In this document: piece by piece, positions 5,155-7,002 of the stretch | Layout: each line of letters opens with the position of its first letter | How positions within the stretch are numbered: position 1 is the stretch's first letter | Assembly: GCA_017453765.1 (NCBI GenBank) | Contig: JAFTEG010000274.1 | Coordinates: forward strand, 1 to 7,002 | Source of the DNA: Selenomonadaceae bacterium | GTDB taxonomy: Bacteria; Bacillota; Negativicutes; Selenomonadales; Selenomonadaceae | Reading direction: 5' to 3' | DNA length: 7,002 nucleotides | Position numbers and translations under genes: made by a program | Notes under the pieces: generated by a model | Database searches by the model: none | What the model saw: only the letters and a program-made list of their open reading frames with translations | Told to the model about the DNA's origin: nothing

Positions 5155-5911
5155 ACTTCACCATCTTGCTTGCGGCAACTGCGGCACCAAAACCGTTATC
5201 AATGTTGACTACCGAAACTCCCGCCGCGCAGCTGTTCAACATGGCAAGCAGAGCGGCAATGCCGTTAAACGACGCACCGTAACCTACGCTTGTCGGCACG
5301 GCAATAATCGGCTTATCCGTCAAACCGCCTACCACGCTTGCCAACGCGCCTTCCATACCGGCAACAACAATTATCACGCTTGCACTTTCAATGTCACGCA
5401 TATGCGCAAAAAGCCGGTGAATGCCTGCAACGCCGCAGTCATGAAAAATTTTTACCGCGTTGCCGAAAAGATACGCCGTTAATCTCGCTTCCTCTGCAAC
5501 GGGTAAATCGCTTGTTCCGGCAGTCAAAATTAAAATCGTTCGTGATTCGTCGCGTACGATTTTTTTTCTGTCAAGATAAATCATCTGCGCGGCGTCGCTG
5601 TACTGCGCGGCGGGAATTTCCGGAGCTAAGTATTCAAACTTCTCACGGCTTGCACGCGTCGCAATTAAATTGCCTTCACTTCGTTCATAAAGCCGCTTGA
5701 AAATTTCTTTAACCTGCTCCTTCGTCTTACCTGCCGCGTAAATGACTTCGGGAAAACCCTGCCGCAATTCTCGGTTATGGTCAATGTTTGCAAAGCCTAT
5801 CTTTTCTACCGCGTCCAACGGCAGATTCTTCAGCCGCGTTAAAATTTCTCCCTCTTCCACCGTATTATTTTTATAGCCGCGCAGAAGTTCAAGTAAATTT
5901 TTTTCAGTCAT
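5138..5911 (-). CDS. larB: LarB, nickel-pincer cofactor biosynthesis carboxylase, 257 aa
   Basis: LarB carboxylates nicotinic acid adenine dinucleotide to pyridinium-3,5-biscarboxylic acid mononucleotide, the first step of the nickel-pincer nucleotide used by lactate racemase and related LarA enzymes. The N-terminal 120 residues include 'HNRELRQGFPEVIYAAGKT' and 'TRASREKFEYL'. The PurE-like core follows: 'TAGTSDLPVAEEA' (130-142), 'DCGVAGIHRLFAH', 'VVAGMEGALASVVGGL' (182-197), 'PTSVGYGASFNG' (206-217) and 'LNSCAAGVSVVNIDNGFGAA'. Cys228 is at the place of the catalytic Cys221 described in Lactiplantibacillus LarB. AGGAAG lies 7 bases before the ATG on the minus strand. The last residues, LGVRS, are encoded by the heptamer repeats, so the C-terminus has probably been rewritten by repeat spread. 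No larA, larC or larE is in the window, although the family usually clusters with them. Confidence 0.96.
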   Translation of the reverse strand: MTEKNLLELLRGYKNNTVEEGEILTRLKNLPLDAVEKIGFANIDHNRELRQGFPEVIYAAGKTKEQVKEIFKRLYERSEGNLIATRASREKFEYLAPEIPAAQYSDAAQMIYLDRKKIVRDESRTILILTAGTSDLPVAEEARLTAYLFGNAVKIFHDCGVAGIHRLFAHMRDIESASVIIVVAGMEGALASVVGGLTDKPIIAVPTSVGYGASFNGIAALLAMLNSCAAGVSVVNIDNGFGAAVAASKMVKLGVRS

Positions 5912-5933
5912 ACAAACACTTCCTTTCGCCGAA

Positions 5934-5939
5934 ATTATA
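5934..5939 (-). promoter_or_regulatory. -10 box of larB
   Basis: The minus strand reads a perfect TATAAT here, 22 bases upstream of the larB start codon. No good -35 hexamer is seen at the usual distance, so only the -10 element is supported. Confidence 0.45.
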
Positions 5940-5949
5940 TCAAATTTGA
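5940..5949. promoter_or_regulatory. 10-bp palindrome between divergent -10 boxes
   Basis: TCAAATTTGA is a perfect palindrome located directly beside the larB -10 box and 11 bases before the -10 box of the LRR gene. It could be an operator serving both directions. AT-rich palindromes of this size also occur by chance. Confidence 0.25.
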
Positions 5950-5960
5950 AATTTTTGGTT

Positions 5961-5966
5961 TATAAT
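5961..5966 (+). promoter_or_regulatory. -10 box of the LRR gene
   Basis: There is a perfect TATAAT 28 bases before the ATG at 5995, with GGAGG at 5983-5987 between them. No convincing -35 hexamer is present; the start may depend on the AT-rich upstream DNA or an activator. Confidence 0.55.
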
Positions 5967-5994
5967 GTTTCAAAAAATTATCGGAGGTAAAAAA

Positions 5995-7002
5995 ATGAGT
6001 GCTAAAAAAAGTGTAAAAAATTCGCGCGCAGACAACAAAGAACGCGCAGTCGGTACGGTTGTCGTCAGTGACGGCGTGAAGTCAATAAAAGTTGACGAAT
6101 TTGCTGACTGTGACAAGTTGGAAAAAGTAATTTTGCCCGAAGGTTTAATTTCAATCGATGACGCTTATTATGACGAAAATGAAGATGGAGAATTAGAAGA
6201 AATACACGGCGCTTTTGTCGGTTGCACGAGCTTGAAAGAAGTACAATTTCCCGAAAGTTTGACTAAAATCGGCAGCTGTGCATTTGGCGGCTGTAAGGCG
6301 TTGAAAAAAATTGTCCTGCCTGAAAACTTAGCTGAAATCGGCGAAAATGCATTTAACGGTTGCGAGTCGTTGAAAGAAATAAATTTGCCCGCCGGTTTGA
6401 CTTCTATCGGTAAAGGTGCATTTTTCGGTTGCTATGCTTTGAAAGAAATAAAGTTGCCGGACAGATTAACTAAACTTGACGGATGGACCTTCAACAGTTG
6501 TACTAATCTGAAAGAAGTAAAATTGCCGGACGCTTTGACTTCTATCGGTCAAGGTGAATTTGAAGACTGCACGGCGTTGAAAAAAATCACATTGCCAAAA
6601 GGCTTGACTTCTATCGATAAAGATGCCTTTTTGGGTTGCGCGGCGTTGACAGAAATAAAATTGCCGGACGCTTTGACTTTTATCGGTCAAGGTGCATTTT
6701 TTGGTTGCGTGGCGTTGAAAAAAATTACATTGCCAAAAGGCTTGACTGAAATTAATGAATGGACATTTTGTAACTGTATTAATCTGAAAGAAATAAATTT
6801 GCCCGCCGGTTTGACTTCCATACATTTGAATGCATTTTCAAATTGCACGGCGTTGAAAAAAATCATTCTGCCCGACAGTTTAATTTCAATCGCTGACGGT
6901 TACCATGACAAAAGAGAAGGAAGAGTATTCGGCGTATTTAAAGATTGCGAATCGTTGACAGAAGTAAAATTGCCGGAAAGTTTGACTAAAATCAGCGCTT
7001 AT
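5995..7002 (+). CDS. BspA-type leucine-rich-repeat protein, partial at the window end (336+ aa)
   Basis: The ORF is open to the window edge. After a basic N-terminus (MSAKKSVKNSRADNKERAVG) there are twelve LRR_5/BspA-type repeats of the form GAFxGCxxLKEIxLPxxLTSI. The consensus Cys occurs at residues 39, 77, 100, 123, 146, 169, 192, 215, 238, 261, 284 and 318. The middle ten are exactly 23 apart. The repeats around residue 55-72 and 300-314 carry charged insertions of 15 and 11 residues (DENEDGELEEI and DGYHDKREGR). Such proteins form curved solenoids used in adhesion or protein binding. No signal peptide or membrane segment is visible at the N-terminus, so this one looks cytoplasmic, or exported by another route. 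A C-terminal anchor could lie beyond the window. GGAGG at 5983-5987, 7 bases from the ATG, fixes the start. It is transcribed divergently from larB. Confidence 0.93.
   Translation, partial: MSAKKSVKNSRADNKERAVGTVVVSDGVKSIKVDEFADCDKLEKVILPEGLISIDDAYYDENEDGELEEIHGAFVGCTSLKEVQFPESLTKIGSCAFGGCKALKKIVLPENLAEIGENAFNGCESLKEINLPAGLTSIGKGAFFGCYALKEIKLPDRLTKLDGWTFNSCTNLKEVKLPDALTSIGQGEFEDCTALKKITLPKGLTSIDKDAFLGCAALTEIKLPDALTFIGQGAFFGCVALKKITLPKGLTEINEWTFCNCINLKEINLPAGLTSIHLNAFSNCTALKKIILPDSLISIADGYHDKREGRVFGVFKDCESLTEVKLPESLTKISAY
6208..6894 (+). repeat. 69-bp tandem repeats within the LRR gene
   Basis: Ten units of 69 bp encode the regular 23-residue repeats. Near-identical blocks recur at multiples of 69: the LPDALT block at 6523 and 6661 (138 apart), the LPKGLT block at 6592 and 6730 (138), the NLKE block at 6505 and 6781 (276), and the LPAGLT block at 6387 and 6801 (414). 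This indicates recent duplication or gene conversion of one-, two- and multi-unit blocks. Confidence 0.88.

Noticed and set aside
5338..5700. 120-residue plus-strand ORF opposite larB
   Set aside because: It has no family features and low-complexity basic composition; it is a shadow of the well-supported larB.
6466..6825. 119-residue minus-strand ORF with repeated Cys/Phe-rich units
   Set aside because: It is the antisense shadow of the 69-bp LRR repeats; its periodicity is inherited and the sense frame has clear family motifs and a ribosome binding site.

Overview
The window looks like chromosomal DNA from an anaerobic Firmicute. A Negativicutes/Selenomonadales-type bacterium is my best guess, which is an inference from gene content, not a measurement. 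Supporting points are strong AGGAGG-type ribosome binding sites, a TPP riboswitch with an intrinsic terminator, ThiW with a short-form ThiC, a stand-alone larB, a BspA-type leucine-rich-repeat gene, and AT-rich spacers between moderately GC genes. No phage, transposase, CRISPR array, rRNA or tRNA was found.

Layout. Positions 97-654 hold a helix-turn-helix-like protein. Positions 739-2275 hold a cysteine-rich group: a small exported protein, a membrane-anchored zinc-ribbon protein, and a zinc-ribbon/DUF805 membrane protein. The last two overlap by ATGA. The DUF805 gene appears broken by an internal deletion with frameshift, because its normal C-terminal end is still readable in another frame. 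Positions 2325-3040 hold a tiny ORF, an azlD gene without its usual azlC partner, and a signal-peptide protein built of VKVVENFPDIK-like repeats. I assign that protein to the 7(1) septoil-knot family. Positions 3088-5090 are a thiamin unit: TPP riboswitch, terminator, thiW (predicted thiazole-uptake S component) and thiC (pyrimidine synthase). On the minus strand is larB (5138-5911, nickel-pincer cofactor synthesis). Divergent from it, a leucine-rich-repeat gene starts at 5995 and runs off the window.

How the parts relate. The thi unit is the clearest functional module: when thiamin pyrophosphate is plentiful, the riboswitch should let the terminator at 3183-3221 form and switch off both thiazole uptake and pyrimidine synthesis. 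thiC and larB converge on an unusual heptamer repeat (5079-5154). It can fold into a long hairpin with a mismatch at every seventh position, and it supplies the last codons of both genes. The larB and LRR genes are served by two divergent TATAAT boxes flanking a short palindrome.

The most interesting items are the septoil-knot protein, the heptad-phased repeat hairpin, the two probable deletion scars (DUF805, and possibly azlC), and the cysteine-laddered LRR array.
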